From positions 1-39,419 of the forward strand of contig NZ_SPQN01000034.1 of the NCBI RefSeq assembly GCF_004571065.1: 39,419 nt of DNA, given 5' to 3'. Shown one piece after another: positions 31,970 to 39,419 of this stretch (positions are counted from its first letter, which is position 1; each line of letters begins with the position of its first letter). The translations under genes and the position numbers were made by a program. The notes beneath the pieces are model-generated. The model was not told where the DNA came from, searched no databases, and saw only the letters and a program-made list of their open reading frames with translations. The DNA is from Geodermatophilus sp. DF01-2 (GTDB lineage: Bacteria > Actinomycetota > Actinomycetes > Mycobacteriales > Geodermatophilaceae).

Positions 31970-33517
31970 GTGACGGCTCTCGATCCCACCCCGACCGACA
32001 CCGCCATGCGCCGCGTCGGGCTGCTCGTCCGCGACGCCCGGCGCCACCGCGGGCTGACCCAGCAGCAGCTGGCCGAGCGCCTGGGCACCAGTCAGAGCGC
32101 CGTCGCCCGCATCGAGCAGGGCGGGCAGAACCTCACCCTGGAGCTCCTCGGCCGGCTGTCCGAGGCGCTGGAGCGGGAGCTGTTCACCGTCGGCCCGGCC
32201 GGCCCCACCCACCTGCGCGTCACCGGCGGCGTGCCGCTGCGCGGCAGCGTCACGGTCAAGTCGTCGAAGAACGCCGCCGTCGCGCTGCTGTGCGCCGCGC
32301 TGCTCAACCGCGGCCGGACGACGCTGCGCAACGTGGCCCGCATCGTCGAGGTGGAGCGCATCCTCGACGTGCTGCGCTCGATCGGGGTCTCGGCGACCTG
32401 GGACGCCGCCGGTCGCGACCTCACCCTCGTCGTCCCCGACGAGCTGGACCTGGCCGGCATCGACGCCGGCGCCGCGCGCCGGACCCGCAGCATCATCATG
32501 TTCCTCGGCCCGCTGCTGCACCGGGCCCCGAGCTTCGACCTCCCCTACGCCGGGGGGTGCGACCTGGGTACCCGCACGGTCGAGCCGCACATGATCGCGC
32601 TGCGCCCCTTCGGCCTGGAGGTGGAGGCCCGCGGCGGCGAGTACCACGCCGCGGTGACCCCGCCGGACTCCGCCGACCGCACCATCGTGCTGACCGAACG
32701 GGGCGACACCGTCACCGAGAACGCGCTGCTGGCCGCCGCCCGTGCCGACGGGACGACGACCATCCGCAACGCCAGCTCCAACTACATGGTCCAGGACCTC
32801 TGCCTGTACCTGCAGCTGCTCGGCGTCGGGGTCGAGGGGCTGGGCACCACCACCCTGGTGGTCCGCGGAAGGCCGGTGCTCGACGCCGACGTCGACTACC
32901 CGATCAGCGAGGACCCGGTCGAGGCGATGAGCCTGCTGACCGCCGGCATCGTCACCGACTCCGAGCTGACGGTGCGCCGGGCGCCGATCGAGTTCCTCGA
33001 GGTGGAGCTGGCCACCCTCGCCGAGATGGGGCTGCGCTACACGCTCTCGCCGGAGTACCTGGCCGACAACGGACACACCCGGCTGGTCGACGTCACCGTC
33101 TCGCCGTCGGACCTGCGGGCGCCGATCGACAAGATCCACCCGATGCCGTTCCCCGGCCTCAACATCGACAACCTGCCGTTCTTCGCCGTCATCGCGGCGG
33201 CGGCGACCGGTTCGACGCTGATCCACGACTGGGTCTACGACAACCGGGCCATCCACCTCTCCGACCTCACCCGGCTCGGCGCCGACGTCCGGCTGCTCGA
33301 CCCGCACCGGGTGCTGGTCACCGGCCCGACCCGGTGGTCCAGCGCCGAGGTGGTCTGCCCGCCGGCGCTGCGCCCGGCGGTGTGCATCCTGCTGGCGATG
33401 CTGGCGGCCAAGGGGACGTCGGTGCTGCGCAACGTCGACATCATCGCCCGCGGCTACGAGCAGCTCTACGAGCGGCTGGTGGAGATGGGCGCCCGCATCG
33501 AGGTCTTCCACGATTGA
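31970..33517 (+). CDS. XRE helix-turn-helix fused to MurA-like enolpyruvyl transferase
   Basis: The protein has 515 aa. Residues 13-75 are an XRE/Cro-type helix-turn-helix (RDARRHRGLTQQQLAERLGT then SQSAVARIEQGGQNLTLELL). Residues 82-515 are a full EPSP-synthase-type domain of the MurA group (UDP-N-acetylglucosamine 1-carboxyvinyltransferase). The substrate-binding SSKNAA (K100, N101), the loop YAGGCDLGTRTVEPHM with the PEP-reactive cysteine C197, and the C-terminal RNVDIIARGYEQLYERL are kept, so catalysis may be intact. MurA makes the first committed cell-wall precursor. The helix-turn-helix is extra, suggesting a paralogue that regulates transcription or senses wall precursors. The GTG at 31970 lacks a strong ribosome binding site. 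Confidence 0.88.
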   Translation: MTALDPTPTDTAMRRVGLLVRDARRHRGLTQQQLAERLGTSQSAVARIEQGGQNLTLELLGRLSEALERELFTVGPAGPTHLRVTGGVPLRGSVTVKSSKNAAVALLCAALLNRGRTTLRNVARIVEVERILDVLRSIGVSATWDAAGRDLTLVVPDELDLAGIDAGAARRTRSIIMFLGPLLHRAPSFDLPYAGGCDLGTRTVEPHMIALRPFGLEVEARGGEYHAAVTPPDSADRTIVLTERGDTVTENALLAAARADGTTTIRNASSNYMVQDLCLYLQLLGVGVEGLGTTTLVVRGRPVLDADVDYPISEDPVEAMSLLTAGIVTDSELTVRRAPIEFLEVELATLAEMGLRYTLSPEYLADNGHTRLVDVTVSPSDLRAPIDKIHPMPFPGLNIDNLPFFAVIAAAATGSTLIHDWVYDNRAIHLSDLTRLGADVRLLDPHRVLVTGPTRWSSAEVVCPPALRPAVCILLAMLAAKGTSVLRNVDIIARGYEQLYERLVEMGARIEVFHD

Positions 33518-33563
33518 GCGGAGTCGCTCGGTGACGGTTTCCGCACTCGAGCGACTCCGCTCA
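33515..33563. terminator. bidirectional hairpin sharing both stop codons
   Basis: TGAGCGGAGTCGCTCG (33515-33530) and CGAGCGACTCCGCTCA (33548-33563) are exact 16-bp reverse complements around a 17-base loop. The first three bases are the TGA of the XRE-MurA gene, and the last three are the TGA, on the other strand, of the convergent SDR gene. It can terminate both transcripts. Confidence 0.8.
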
Positions 33564-34319
33564 GCGCTCCTGGTCGGTGGGGCGCACCAGCACCTCGTTG
33601 ACCGCCACGTGCGGCGGCTGGGCGACCACGTAGACGATCGCGCGCGCGACGTCCTCGGCCTGCAGCTGGCGCATGCCCTCGGCGTGCCGGTCGGCAGCCT
33701 GCCGGGCCTCGGGCTGGGTGATGTGGGTGCGCAGCTCGGTCGCGACGGCGCCGGGCTCGACCAGGGAGATCCGCACGCCCTTCGTCGTCACCTCCTGGCG
33801 CAGCGATTCGCTGAAGGCGTTCACCGCCCACTTGCTGGCGTTGTAGACGCCGGCTCCCTTGCGGGCGGTGCGGCCGGCGACGCTGGAGACGTTCACGACG
33901 TCGCCCGAACCCTGCTCGACCATCCCGTCGATCGCGGCGTGCGTCATGTACATCAGGCCGAGCACGTTGGTGTGCACCATGCGCCGCCAGTCCCCGGGAT
34001 CGGCGCCGACGATCGTGCCGAGCAGCATCACGCCGGCGTTGTTCACCAGGACGTCGAGGCCGCCGAGCTCCTCCCGGGTCCGGCGGACGGCGTCGCGGCA
34101 GGCCGCCTCGTCGGTGACGTCGAGGTCGAGGGTCAGCACCCGCGCACCGGCGTCGGTGAGCGTCGCGGCCAGGCCGTCGAGCCGGTCGCGGCGGCGGGCC
34201 CCGATCGCGACGGCGGCGCCGGCCTCGGCCAAGGCGAGGGCGGTGGCCTCCCCGATCCCCGACGAGGCACCGGTGACCAGCGCGACCCTGCCGGACAGCG
34301 GACGGGCGACCTCGTTCAC
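33561..34319 (-). CDS. classical short-chain dehydrogenase/reductase
   Basis: The protein has 252 aa. Cofactor motif TGASSGIGEATALALAEAG, structural NNAGVML, catalytic serine in VVNVSSVAG, and active-site Y-x3-K in YNASKWAVNAFSESLRQE are all present, with VEPGAVATEL after them. The basic stretch GARRRDRLDGL after the second strand favours NADP(H). The family resembles the YdfG/serine-3-dehydrogenase-like group, but the substrate is unknown. The GTG at 34319 overlaps the stop of a short upstream frame (GTGA). The gene ends inside the bidirectional hairpin. Confidence 0.9.
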   Translation of the reverse strand: MNEVARPLSGRVALVTGASSGIGEATALALAEAGAAVAIGARRRDRLDGLAATLTDAGARVLTLDLDVTDEAACRDAVRRTREELGGLDVLVNNAGVMLLGTIVGADPGDWRRMVHTNVLGLMYMTHAAIDGMVEQGSGDVVNVSSVAGRTARKGAGVYNASKWAVNAFSESLRQEVTTKGVRISLVEPGAVATELRTHITQPEARQAADRHAEGMRQLQAEDVARAIVYVVAQPPHVAVNEVLVRPTDQER

Positions 34320-34477
34320 CGCTCGACTCCGGGCTCGCTCCGCTCCTCGCTCGTCTGTCCAGGGCCCCTCCGCGGTCGCTCCCCTCCTCGCTCGCTGGCG
34401 CTCGCTGCGATGCTCACTCCCTGTCGGCGCCCGCCTCGCTGCGATGCTCGCTCGCCCGTCGTCGTCGCGGCGCTCAT
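34316..34477 (-). CDS. possible 53-aa frame made of GAGCGAG-type repeats
   Basis: An ATG at 34477 with a strong GAGGAGGAGG ribosome binding site opens 53 codons starting MSAATTTGERASQRGG, rich in Arg, Glu, Ser and Gly. It ends in a GTGA overlap with the SDR start, so it could be translated and coupled. The composition comes from intergenic simple repeats, which argues against a folded product. It may be a degenerate leader, or the SDR's original start displaced by repeat insertion. Confidence 0.3.
   Translation of the reverse strand: MSAATTTGERASQRGGRRQGVSIAASASERGGERPRRGPGQTSEERSEPGVER
34323..34467. repeat. GAGCGAG-type simple repeat region with direct repeats
   Basis: The stretch is built from variants of CTCGCTCC/CTCGCTGG and contains the exact 15-base direct repeat CTCGCTGCGATGCTC at 34401-34415 and 34435-34449. 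Such sequence is common between genes in high-GC actinobacteria. The remaining gap 34478-34559 holds only the ribosome binding site noted above. Confidence 0.65.
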
Positions 34478-34559
34478 GCGACCTCCTCCTCGGCCGGCCG
34501 CCGGGTGCGGCCCGGACCCCAGCGTCGCCGATGCGGCAGCACCCGGCGCGCCGGGACGC

Positions 34560-35297
34560 TCAGCGCAGCGCAACGCCGAAGCCGTGGGCGGCCAGCCGCA
34601 CGAGCACCGGACCGGGGCGCAGCAGGTCGTCGACCCGTGCGGCCGAGGCCGCTTCGAGGTCGGCCACCCGGCGGGCGTACGCCTCGGACCCACGGCGGCG
34701 GGCGGCGTCCAGCTGCGCCGCGTTGGCCCACACCTTGCGCCGGGACTCGCGGAGGAACATCTGGCTGGCCGTCCGGTTGACCGGGGCCAGCACCCGGTCC
34801 AGCCGCGTCCGCCGTCCCCCGGCCCGGTGCAGCTCGCCGTCCTCGGCGGCGACGCGGGAGGCGAGCACCCGGTCGATCCGCTCGTGGTCCCGGCGGCGCC
34901 GGTCCAGGGTGGCCGGGTCGTCGAAGTCCGCCGGCGGGATGACCCGCACCAACGACTGCGGCAGGTCGAAGTTGATGTGCGCGTTCATGCCCAGCAGCAC
35001 GTGGGCCTCGGGCGGCAGGTCCGGCCGGGCCCCGAAGGCCAGCCGCCAGGGCCGCGGCGGGGACGCCGGGTCGCGGCGGTGCGCGGTCAGCGCGTCGAGG
35101 TAGAGGCCGGCGAAGTCGACGTCCCACTCCTCGACCCAGGCCGGGTCCTCGAAGCCCCCGGCATCGATCGCCGCGCCGACCGCCACCGTCGTCCGCAGGT
35201 ACACGCCGAGGAAGAACCGCGCCGGATCGCGGTCGACCTCCAGCGGCGCCAGCAGGTGCCCCATGCGCGCCACCAGCGCCGCGACGCTCCTCCCCAT
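34560..35297 (-). CDS. DUF5995 family protein
   Basis: The protein has 245 aa. It contains the HINFDLPQSLVRVIP stretch (about 106-120) and the Arg/Asp-rich helix after it that mark DUF5995, a helical family of unknown function, mainly actinobacterial. A second conserved region is NRTASQMFLRESRRKVWANA. No signal peptide is seen. The ATG at 35297 begins 4 bases after the PucR-type gene stops, so the two are likely co-transcribed. A role related to that regulator is possible but not shown. Confidence 0.7.
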   Translation of the reverse strand: MGRSVAALVARMGHLLAPLEVDRDPARFFLGVYLRTTVAVGAAIDAGGFEDPAWVEEWDVDFAGLYLDALTAHRRDPASPPRPWRLAFGARPDLPPEAHVLLGMNAHINFDLPQSLVRVIPPADFDDPATLDRRRRDHERIDRVLASRVAAEDGELHRAGGRRTRLDRVLAPVNRTASQMFLRESRRKVWANAAQLDAARRRGSEAYARRVADLEAASAARVDDLLRPGPVLVRLAAHGFGVALR

Positions 35298-35301
35298 GCG
35301 C

Positions 35302-37242
35302 TCAGATCAGCGCATCGAGACCGTCGTCCGGGGGCAGCGTCATCGCGGCGTCCACCGGGGGCCGGTGCGGCTGGTCCAGGCCGCGCATCCTCGCCGCATG
35401 CAGCGCGAGCAGCAGGTTCAGCCGCAGCGTCGGGTCGGTGGTGAAGGGCCCGAGCAGCCGCTCCAGCTTGCCGATCCGGTAGCGCATCGTGTTGTAGTGG
35501 AAGTGCAACCGCCGGGCCGACTCCGCGACGTTGAGGTTGGTCTCCAGCAGCACCCGCAGCGTCTCGCGCAGGTCGGCGGAGTCGGGGTCGGTGGCATCGG
35601 CCAACGACCCCAGCACCTCGTCGACGTAGTTGCGCAGCTCGGTGCTGTCCGGGATCAGCGACAGCAGCCGGAAGACGCCGAGCTGGTCGAAGTGGGTGAC
35701 CGCCTGCGGGCCGTGGATCTCCTGGCCCACGCCGAGCGCGCGCGACGCCTGCTGGTGCGCCTCCCCCAGCGCCGACAGCGAGCCGGCCGGCCGGCCGATA
35801 CCGGTGCCCAGCACCCGCCCGACCCGACGCACCCGCGCGTTGACCCGCCCGGTGACCGCCGCGACCAGCGAGGTGATCTCCTCCGGCGTCCGCCCGTCCA
35901 GGGGCAGCACGGTGACGATCTCGGTGGCCAGCCCGGCCACCGCGGCGCCGGAGACCTCGGTCTCCAGCGCGGCGCGCCAGCCGTCGGCCAGTCGGTCGAG
36001 GACGTCGAGGGCGCGAGTGGGGTCGGCCTGCGGGTCGGCCACGGTCTCGGTGGCCGTCACCAGGACGACGACCGGCCCGTCGAGCCGCCAGCCGAAGGAG
36101 CGGGTCTGGGCCAGCGCCCGCTCGGTGTGCCGCAGCGCCCCGGCGACCAGCCGACGCACCAGGTCGCCCTGGAAGCGCAGCTCGACCGAGTGCACGGCCT
36201 GCTGGCGGATCACCGACAGGGCCGAGACGACCGCCGCCCGCTCCAGCACCGCACCGGCACCGACCAGCATCGGCCCGCGCCGGTGAACGGCGACCAGCCA
36301 GCCGTGCCGCTGGTCGCCGGCCATGATCGGGGCGACCGCGTACTCGCCCACCCCGCCGGGCAGCTCGTGGTGCCCGGGGACGAGCAGGATGCCGTCGGCC
36401 GGGTCGGCGTCGGCCAGCACGTCGGCGGGAGTGACCACGGTCTGGTCGGCGCGCAGGCCCGAGAGCCGGCGGGACGGCGCCATCATCGCCATCTCGTCCT
36501 CGGCCTCGGCGTCGAGCAGCCACAGCCAGTCGCTGATCTCCGCGACGTCCTCGGCCGGGCCGGCGCTGGTGACGATCTCGCGGTCGGACCCCAGGCCCAG
36601 CACGGCGGCGCCCTCCAGCGAGACCGCCAGCTGCTCGGTGACCTCGGCCAGCCCGCCACCGCTGAGCGCGACGTCGATGAACTGGTCGTGCATGCGGTTG
36701 GAGAGAGCCAGCGCCTCGCTCTGCTTGCCGACGACCGCGCCGAGCACCTCGGAGACGACCTCGCCCAGACGGACGGAGGCCGGCAGGGCGAGGACCGGGA
36801 GCGCCCGTCGGTCGGCCTCGGCGAGCACCTCGGCCGGCACCGGCGGGGGCCCGTCGGTCCGGCGGAAGGCCAGTGCCGCGGTGCCCATGGAGTCCAGCCG
36901 CTCGACCAGCGCCCGGCAGTTGGCGGCGTCGGCCGGTGGCAGCCGGGCGCCGAGGACGACGAGGACGTCGGGGCCGGCCACGGCGAGTGGGTCGGCGGGG
37001 TCGTCGACGACCATGTAACGGACCATCCGGTCCAGCCCGCCCGCGCCGGCGACCACCTCGGTCTCCGCCAGGCCGGGCAACCGCAGCGCTTCCGCGAGGG
37101 TCAGGCCCATCCGCTCCTGCCAGCTGGGCCGCTCGCCGCGGCTCGCGGTCACCGGCGCCTCCGCTGCCGACAAGTGACGTCGGGACGCGAGCGCCCCCTC
37201 ACCGTGCGTGGGGACGGCGAGAGATGCTTCACCCTGGGTCAC
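35302..37242 (-). CDS. PucR-family transcriptional regulator
   Basis: The protein has 646 aa. After a 50-residue variable leader the PucR N-terminal domain starts at MGLTLAEALRLPGLAETEVV and runs to about 175. A central CdaR GGDEF-like domain covers about 340-480, and a PucR C-terminal helix-turn-helix ends the protein (LRETLRVLLETNLNVAESAR, then RLHFHYNTMRYRIGKLERLL). Family members control purine, allantoin or other nitrogen-compound catabolism. The GTG at 37242 is chosen for AAGGTGG 7 bases upstream; the internal ATG at MGLTL is an alternative. It is divergent from the AllH-like gene at 37517, its most likely target. The 274-base gap 37243-37516 holds both promoters; TAGGTT at about 37370 is a weak -10 candidate. 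Confidence 0.9.
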   Translation of the reverse strand: MTQGEASLAVPTHGEGALASRRHLSAAEAPVTASRGERPSWQERMGLTLAEALRLPGLAETEVVAGAGGLDRMVRYMVVDDPADPLAVAGPDVLVVLGARLPPADAANCRALVERLDSMGTAALAFRRTDGPPPVPAEVLAEADRRALPVLALPASVRLGEVVSEVLGAVVGKQSEALALSNRMHDQFIDVALSGGGLAEVTEQLAVSLEGAAVLGLGSDREIVTSAGPAEDVAEISDWLWLLDAEAEDEMAMMAPSRRLSGLRADQTVVTPADVLADADPADGILLVPGHHELPGGVGEYAVAPIMAGDQRHGWLVAVHRRGPMLVGAGAVLERAAVVSALSVIRQQAVHSVELRFQGDLVRRLVAGALRHTERALAQTRSFGWRLDGPVVVLVTATETVADPQADPTRALDVLDRLADGWRAALETEVSGAAVAGLATEIVTVLPLDGRTPEEITSLVAAVTGRVNARVRRVGRVLGTGIGRPAGSLSALGEAHQQASRALGVGQEIHGPQAVTHFDQLGVFRLLSLIPDSTELRNYVDEVLGSLADATDPDSADLRETLRVLLETNLNVAESARRLHFHYNTMRYRIGKLERLLGPFTTDPTLRLNLLLALHAARMRGLDQPHRPPVDAAMTLPPDDGLDALI

Positions 37243-37516
37243 GGCACCCACCTTCTCAGTCGCCGATGCACATGGCCACACCGCGGCACCCTGTCAGGAG
37301 TGTCCGGACGCACCCTCCCATTCTTGGCGACTTCCGCCATACTTGGGCATGCGACGCGCCGCTTAGGTTCGAAGCCCGGTTCCACTCCGCCCGGTGGATG
37401 GTAGGCCGGTTCCCCTGCCAGGGTGCCGCTCCCTCCTCCGGCGGGTGGGACGGGGCCGGGCGGGGGGTCTCGAGCCGACGGTGCCTCCCGCTGTTCTTCC
37501 AGGTGAAGAGGTCGCC

Positions 37517-38527
37517 ATGCGCACCATCGACGAGACCGCAGGCCCGGACGGGAGCCGCCCCGGGGCTCCGACCTCCCCGCGCGGCCGCGCCGCGCGGGCG
37601 GGACTACCGACCATCCCCCTGCCGCGCGAGTCGGCCCAGGCCACCGCGCGCACCGCTCCTCCTGCCCGCGCCGCGACCGCCGTGCCCGCCTCCGCGAGCA
37701 CCGGTGTCGCCGACCTCCTGCGCGGCCCGGTCCGCCCGGCACGCGTCCTCCTGAGCGTCCCCGCCGCCGTCTACCTGTACCTCCCCACCGAGCGGGGCGG
37801 GGACGTCGTCGGTGTGCTGACCAGCGACGCCGCGCGGCTGCCGCTCGGTTGCGTGCTGTTCCGGCCGAGCAACGGGCGCCCGCTGGTGGCGCTGCCGCCC
37901 GACGCCCCGGCCGAGGTCGGGGGCGGCCGGATCGTCGTCGGTGACCTCGCCGTCAGCGCCGCCGCCTGGTGGGATCCGCGCCCGCGGTTGCCTCGCCCGC
38001 GTCCGGCCCTGCTGCCCGAGGGTGTGCGCCAGCTGCGCAACGCCCTCTACGGCGAGGGCGTCCCGCACAGCGCGTTCACCCTCCCCGGGCTGCCGGCCGG
38101 TCCGGGTGGCCCGTTGGCCGCCCTGCGCGGCGCCGTCCGCCGGGCCGACCTGGACGCCGCCCTGCGCACCGCGACGCGGCTGATCGGCCTGGGCCCCGGG
38201 CTGACCCCCGCCGGGGACGACGTCATGGCCGGGACGATGGCCGGGCTGGTGCTCCTGGGCCACCCGGCTGCCGACCGGTTCGCCGCCGCGGTCTCCGCGC
38301 TCGCCGTGGGCCGCACGACCGAGCTCTCGCGGGCGCTGCTGCGGCACGCGGCCGCCGGGCGGGTCAGCGGCGAGTACGCCGCGGTCCTGCACGGGCTGGT
38401 CGGTGAGCGGCCGCTGGGTCCGGCGATCGCCGGGCTGCTGGCCACCGGCACCACCAGCGGCCGGGCCATGGCGCTGGGGCTGTGCACCGCGATCGACCTC
38501 GTCGACCGGACCACCCGCACGCGCTGA
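37517..38527 (+). CDS. AllH-like (DUF2877) protein
   Basis: The protein has 336 aa. The diagnostic motif is GLGPGLTPAGDDVMAGTMAG (about 229-248). The DUF2877 family includes AllH, a subunit of the oxamate carbamoyltransferase of anaerobic allantoin use, normally with FdrA and AllG. Neither partner is found in this window, so this is an orphan here. The first 60 residues are Ala/Pro/Arg-rich and probably disordered. GAAGAGG lies 6 bases before the ATG. The divergent PucR-type regulator supports a role in ureide or nitrogen metabolism, by inference. Confidence 0.82.
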   Translation: MRTIDETAGPDGSRPGAPTSPRGRAARAGLPTIPLPRESAQATARTAPPARAATAVPASASTGVADLLRGPVRPARVLLSVPAAVYLYLPTERGGDVVGVLTSDAARLPLGCVLFRPSNGRPLVALPPDAPAEVGGGRIVVGDLAVSAAAWWDPRPRLPRPRPALLPEGVRQLRNALYGEGVPHSAFTLPGLPAGPGGPLAALRGAVRRADLDAALRTATRLIGLGPGLTPAGDDVMAGTMAGLVLLGHPAADRFAAAVSALAVGRTTELSRALLRHAAAGRVSGEYAAVLHGLVGERPLGPAIAGLLATGTTSGRAMALGLCTAIDLVDRTTRTR

Positions 38528-38542
38528 CCGCACGTCCGCCGC

Positions 38543-38570
38543 GAGCCCCCGTCCCGCCGGACGGGGGCTC
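38543..38570 (+). terminator. strong hairpin terminator after AllH-like gene
   Basis: GAGCCCCCGTCC and GGACGGGGGCTC form a perfect 12-bp stem with a CGCC loop, 15 bases after the stop. A short T-containing stretch (TCTCGTGCGTCT) follows. Confidence 0.85.
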
Positions 38571-38625
38571 TCGTGCGTCTGGGCCCTCTGCCCTTCGCGC
38601 GCGCACGGCACCTCGGGAGTGCCCG

Positions 38626-39077
38626 TCAGGGGCCGAGCGGGTCCAGGACTCCGACGTCCTCCGGCAGCAGCGGACCGAGGGAGTTCCACTGGGCGATGTG
38701 GCAGCCGTCGATCCGGGAGAGCTCGAGGTCGAGCGGCTGACCGCGCCACCGACCGGTGACATGGGCGGTCTGCGGCCCGCCGTACTGCTCGGTGCACACC
38801 CGGTCGGCCGGGAGCGGCGCGAACGGGTCGTCGAGCCCGCGGAGGTGGTCGCACGCGGCCGGCGCCGCCGGATGGTCCCCCGTCACCTCGTCCCCGCAGG
38901 AGAGCGTCCAGCGCTGGGCCGGGGAGCCGTCGCCGGGGTCGAACGCGACCAGGAGTCGGCCGTCCGGTCCGCCGACGACGATCCCGAGGTCGGACGCCGC
39001 GCGGCGCCAGGATTTCCCGTGGACGGCGCCGCGCACCCCGCGACGGCGAGGACGAGGACGACCAGCAACAGGCGCAC
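38626..39077 (-). pseudogene. subtilisin-inhibitor-like (SSI) lipoprotein, frameshifted
   Basis: The inhibitor domain is in one frame (from about 38995 down to 38626): WTLSCGDEVTGDHPAAPAAC, then CTEQYGGPQTAHVTGRWRGQ and IDGCHIAQWNSLGPLLP. The spacing of four cysteines and the GxHP and GxWxG patterns match Streptomyces subtilisin inhibitor relatives. The expected export signal is present but in a different frame, opening at the GTG 39077: RLLLVVLVLAVAGCAAPSTG, with lipobox AVAGC. A single indel between about 38995 and 39040 would join them into one secreted lipoprotein of roughly 150 aa. As written the gene is broken, unless this is a sequencing error or the inhibitor part starts from an internal GTG at 39036 without export. 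Confidence 0.75.
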
Positions 39078-39169
39078 GGGAGGTGGACGAACAGCCGGGC
39101 CCGTCCGTGCCCGGCGATCCCCTGACGAAGGTTGCTCGTGCGGTCTCCCGACCGGGACACGGGCAGCGG

Positions 39170-39419
39170 CTCAGCGCCGGCCGGGAACGGCACGTGGCCG
39201 CGGTGTCGCCTGACGAGCGGGGCCCGCAGGGTCCCCGAGGAGGCGACGACGGGGCTCAGCGCCGGCCGGGAACGGCACGTGGCCGCGGTGTCGCCTGACG
39301 AGCGGGGCCCGCAGGGTCCCCGAGGAGGCGACGACGGGGCTCAGCGCCGGCCGGGAACGGCACGTGGCCGCGGTGTCGCCTGACGAGCGGGGCCCGCAGG
39401 GTCCCCGAGGAGGCGACGA
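39170..39419. repeat. 85-bp tandem repeat array running off the window
   Basis: Exact copies start at 39170, 39255 and 39340; the third is cut by the window end at 80 bases. No mismatch is seen among them. The period is not a multiple of three, so it is not coding. Segments such as GCGGGGCCCGCAGGGT resemble the reverse complement of the 84-bp array at 28581-28790 (GCGGGGCCCGGAGGGT), and the left flank (39151-39170) carries the shared CGGGACACGGGCAGCGGCTC core. Confidence 0.9.

Noticed and set aside
37361..37400. GGTTCGAAGCCC resembling a tRNA T-loop
   Set aside because: No acceptor stem, anticodon stem or D-loop can be folded around it, so it is chance similarity in a promoter region.

Overview
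This window comes from a chromosome of very high GC content with strong G/C bias at third codon positions. Gene content points to an actinobacterium, most probably of the Geodermatophilaceae type: a DUF222/HNH endonuclease, a PucR-type regulator, an XRE-MurA fusion, a TIGR03885-like flavin oxidoreductase beside a trehalose-synthase-like amylase, a DUF5995 protein and a subtilisin-inhibitor-like protein. The genus is inferred and has not been tested. There are no rRNA or tRNA genes, no CRISPR array and no complete insertion sequence.

Left part (1-9770): a compact plus-strand biosynthetic operon follows a 400-base regulatory stretch holding a perfect 14-bp-arm palindrome. Its order is an SbnA-type synthase, a membrane protein made of a carrier domain plus the terminal part of poly-lysine-synthetase (Pls/PosA) enzymes, an NRPS (truncated C, A, T domains), a SyrP-like Fe(II)/2-oxoglutarate oxygenase, an SbnB-type dehydrogenase and an Sfp-type phosphopantetheinyl transferase. 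SbnA plus SbnB make L-2,3-diaminopropionate (Dap). The adenylation pocket reads as acidic, and the Pls-type membrane protein suggests condensation of monomers at the membrane. My inference is a system for a Dap-derived, perhaps hydroxylated, oligomer or polymer in which the usual one-chain Pls enzyme is split in two. This is the most interesting system in the window.

9482-15475: minus-strand accessory genes. They are a GH13 trehalose-synthase-like enzyme coupled to an LLM flavin oxidoreductase, a small antibiotic-biosynthesis-monooxygenase-fold protein that overlaps a DUF222/HNH endonuclease, and a decayed GGDEF-EAL gene.

15533-25542: a carboxylate uptake and catabolism locus. A minus-strand operon runs tctB-tctA-tctC-TPP enzyme-CoA-transferase A-CoA-transferase B-tctC-alpha/beta hydrolase. 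A divergent LysR regulator lies at its head and a third tctC beyond that. The substrate cannot be read from sequence.

25799-39419: mostly housekeeping and stress genes. They include malQ, a 119-aa protein preceded by a perfect SOS-box sequence, a small acidic protein, a PUA/EVE-like protein, a DUF998-like membrane protein, a tandem universal stress protein, an NmrA-like reductase, the XRE-MurA fusion with a palindrome just before its start, an SDR, DUF5995, PucR, an AllH-like (DUF2877) protein, and a subtilisin-inhibitor-like lipoprotein that appears frameshifted. Intergenic space here carries an 84/85-bp tandem repeat family at two places, long perfect hairpins at gene ends, and GAGCGAG-type simple repeats.
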